Shown piece by piece: positions 13,546 through 15,222 of a stretch of DNA of 15,222 nucleotides. The DNA is from CAMPJU01 sp046566095 (GTDB lineage: Bacteria; Pseudomonadota; Gammaproteobacteria; Xanthomonadales; Xanthomonadaceae), in assembly GCA_046566095.1 (NCBI GenBank), contig JBKHXI010000013.1, forward strand, positions 1 to 15,222, written 5' to 3'. Position 1 is the first letter of the stretch. Each line of letters opens with the position of its first letter. The notes under the pieces are model-generated. The model made no database searches. It saw only the letters and a list, made by a program, of their open reading frames with translations, and was not told the origin of the DNA. Made by a program: the position numbers and the translations under genes.

Positions 13546-15222
13546 TCATGCGAAGGCCAGGCCCGCCCCGGCGCAGGCGCTGCGGATCGCCTCGCGGGCC
13601 GCGGCGATGGGGGGCGTTTCGGCGACCACGCGCGAGCGGCGGTCCAGGGTGCAGCGCAGGCCGGCGTCGAGCAGGGCCGCATGCGCCTGCGACAGGCCGG
13701 TGCAGGCGTCGGCGGGGAGGATCCCCTGCTCGCAGGCCGCCGCCAGCAGGCCGGCGGTGTCGCGCGGCGCCAGCAGCGCCGGCGCCTGCGCCGCCTCGCG
13801 CAGCACCAGGTACTGCAGCAGGAACTCCAGGTCGACCAGGCCGCCGGCGCCCTGCTTGAGGTCGAAGCCGGCGTCGCCGCGCCCGGAGCGGTCCAGCTCC
13901 TGGCGCATCCGCGCGCGCATGCGCAGCACGTCGTCGCGCAAGGTCTCCGGATCGCGCGTGCGCGCCAGGGTGTCGCCGCGCACCTGCTCGAACGCCGCCA
14001 GCAGCGATGCATCGCCGGCCACGCCGCGCGCGCGCACCAGGGCCTGGTGCTCCCACGTCCAGGCGCGGCTGCACTGGTAGTCGGCGTAGCTGGCCAGGGT
14101 CGAGACCAGCAGGCCCTTGGCGCCGTCCGGCCGCAGCCGCACGTCGACCTCGTACAGGCGCCCGGCGCCGGTCACCGTGCCCAGCAGCGCGACGAGCTTC
14201 TGCGCCAGCCGTACCGCCCAGCGCCCCGCGTCCAGCGGGCGGCGGCCGTCGGACTGCGCGCCCTCGGGCGCGTCGTGCAGGAACACCAGGTCCAGGTCCG
14301 AGCCGAAGCCCAGCTCCTCGCCGCCGAGGCTGCCGTAGCCGAGCACCGCGAAGCGCGCCTCGGCCAGTTCGCCATGCGCATGCGCCATCTCGCGACGCGC
14401 CAGCGCCAGGGCGACGCCGACCACCGCGTCGGCCAGCCAGGCCAGCTGCCGCGCGGCCGCCTGCGGTTCGATCCGGCCGTCCAGCAGGGCCAGCGCGATC
14501 CGGAAGCTCAGCGCCTGGCGCTTCTCGTTGAGCGCGAGCAGGGCCGGCTCGGTGTCGTCGAAGCGCAGGGCCGATTCGCAGGCCTCGCGCAGGCCGGCGC
14601 GCCCCGGCAGGGGCCCGCCGATGCGCACGTCCAGCAGCTCGTCCAGCAGCAGCGGATGCGCCGCCAGCCGATCGCCGAGGAAGCCGCTGCGGGCGAAGGT
14701 GTCGACCACGCGCTGCAGCGCCGAGGGCTGCTCGTCGAGCAGCGCCAGGTAGCTGGCGCGGCGCAGGATGTTCTGCAGCAGCGGCAGCAGCCGGTGCAGG
14801 GCGACGTCCGGCCGGGTCGAGGCCACCGCCGCGCCGAGCAGGGCCGGCAGCACCCGGTCCAGGCGCGCACGGGCGGCATCGGACAGGTCGCGCACCCCGG
14901 GCGCGCGCGCCAGGTCGCGCAGCACCGCATCGGCAGCGGCCGGATCCTCGAAGCCGGCCGCGCCGAGCACGGCCGCGTCGCCGCCCTCCGGCAGGGCCCG
15001 CCAGTACCCGGCCAGCGCGTCCGGCGCCTGCGCCGGGTGCGCGTGCCGGCGCGGCGCCAGCAGCGATTCGAATTCGTCGGCCACGCGCTGGCGGTGCTGG
15101 TCCAGCTCGCCCAGCAACACGGTCCAGTCGGCATAGCCCAGCCCGTGCGCGATCCGCGCGCGATCCAGTTCGTCGACCGGAAGTTCGTGGGTCTGCTCGT
15201 CGCGCAGCATCTGCAGCCGGTT
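13546..15222 (-). CDS. glnE: Bifunctional glutamine synthetase adenylyltransferase/deadenylase GlnE (5' part outside window)
   Basis: GlnE adds AMP to, and removes it from, glutamine synthetase under control of PII protein. The C-terminal 558 residues are present, of about 940 in the family; the frame is open to the window edge, beginning NRLQMLRDEQTHELP. This portion holds the end of the N-terminal half, the linker and the C-terminal adenylylating domain. The nucleotidyltransferase motif is GYGSLGGEELGFGSDLDLVF, with Asp309 and Asp311 of this fragment, followed by YEVDVRLRPDG with Asp360. The helical C-terminal regulatory region follows (DLKQGAGGLVDLEFLLQYLV). No frameshift is seen. The stop is 47 bases from the REP at 13422-13499. 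Confidence 0.96.
   Translation of the reverse strand, partial: NRLQMLRDEQTHELPVDELDRARIAHGLGYADWTVLLGELDQHRQRVADEFESLLAPRRHAHPAQAPDALAGYWRALPEGGDAAVLGAAGFEDPAAADAVLRDLARAPGVRDLSDAARARLDRVLPALLGAAVASTRPDVALHRLLPLLQNILRRASYLALLDEQPSALQRVVDTFARSGFLGDRLAAHPLLLDELLDVRIGGPLPGRAGLREACESALRFDDTEPALLALNEKRQALSFRIALALLDGRIEPQAAARQLAWLADAVVGVALALARREMAHAHGELAEARFAVLGYGSLGGEELGFGSDLDLVFLHDAPEGAQSDGRRPLDAGRWAVRLAQKLVALLGTVTGAGRLYEVDVRLRPDGAKGLLVSTLASYADYQCSRAWTWEHQALVRARGVAGDASLLAAFEQVRGDTLARTRDPETLRDDVLRMRARMRQELDRSGRGDAGFDLKQGAGGLVDLEFLLQYLVLREAAQAPALLAPRDTAGLLAAACEQGILPADACTGLSQAHAALLDAGLRCTLDRRSRVVAETPPIAAAREAIRSACAGAGLAFA

Overview
The window is about 75% GC and looks like chromosomal DNA of a high-GC member of the Xanthomonadaceae/Lysobacteraceae (Lysobacter or Luteimonas type). 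This rests on three things: the proteins resemble Xanthomonas proteins as I remember them (no search was run); the gene order TetR - PCMT-like - tolC - waaA; and several GTAG-headed REP palindromes of the kind described in Stenotrophomonas and Xanthomonas. Everything looks like core or near-core genome. I see no prophage, insertion sequence, CRISPR array, tRNA or rRNA.

Layout. Positions 1-1513 (minus) hold the N-terminal four fifths of thiC. Its long leader carries a TPP riboswitch (1633-1712) and a perfect REP inverted pair (1536-1597) between the aptamer and the ribosome binding site. A TetR regulator (1837-2568, plus) is divergent from thiC across a small AT-rich promoter/operator island. 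It is followed by a PCMT-family methyltransferase and tolC, all on plus. tolC converges on waaA (minus) across a 205-base gap filled with GTAG REP units. waaA is divergent from lpxL (plus), which converges with a 10-base overlap on an O-antigen ligase/polymerase-family membrane protein. That gene is the last of a minus-strand run: CHCC zinc-finger protein, GT4 glycosyltransferase, ligase. A second minus-strand run follows: RutE-like nitroreductase, YceI-family periplasmic protein, pirin. An ELM1-family gene (plus) is divergent from it and converges on glnE (minus, running off the window) across another REP.

Function. The centre is an outer-membrane/LPS neighbourhood: Kdo transfer to lipid A (WaaA), late acylation (LpxL), a glycosyltransferase, an O-antigen ligase-like protein and the TolC export channel. 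The flanks are thiamine synthesis (ThiC), nitrogen regulation (GlnE) and small redox or stress proteins.

The most unusual signals are in the non-coding DNA. The REP pair inside the thiC leader sets up a 24-codon leader ORF with its own Shine-Dalgarno, and that ORF's stop overlaps the thiC start codon. Two unrelated genes (waaA and the ELM1 gene) take their TAG stop from the GTAG head of a REP. waaA and lpxL both have TANNNT boxes so close to their ATGs that leaderless transcripts are likely. No wholly new multi-gene system is evident.
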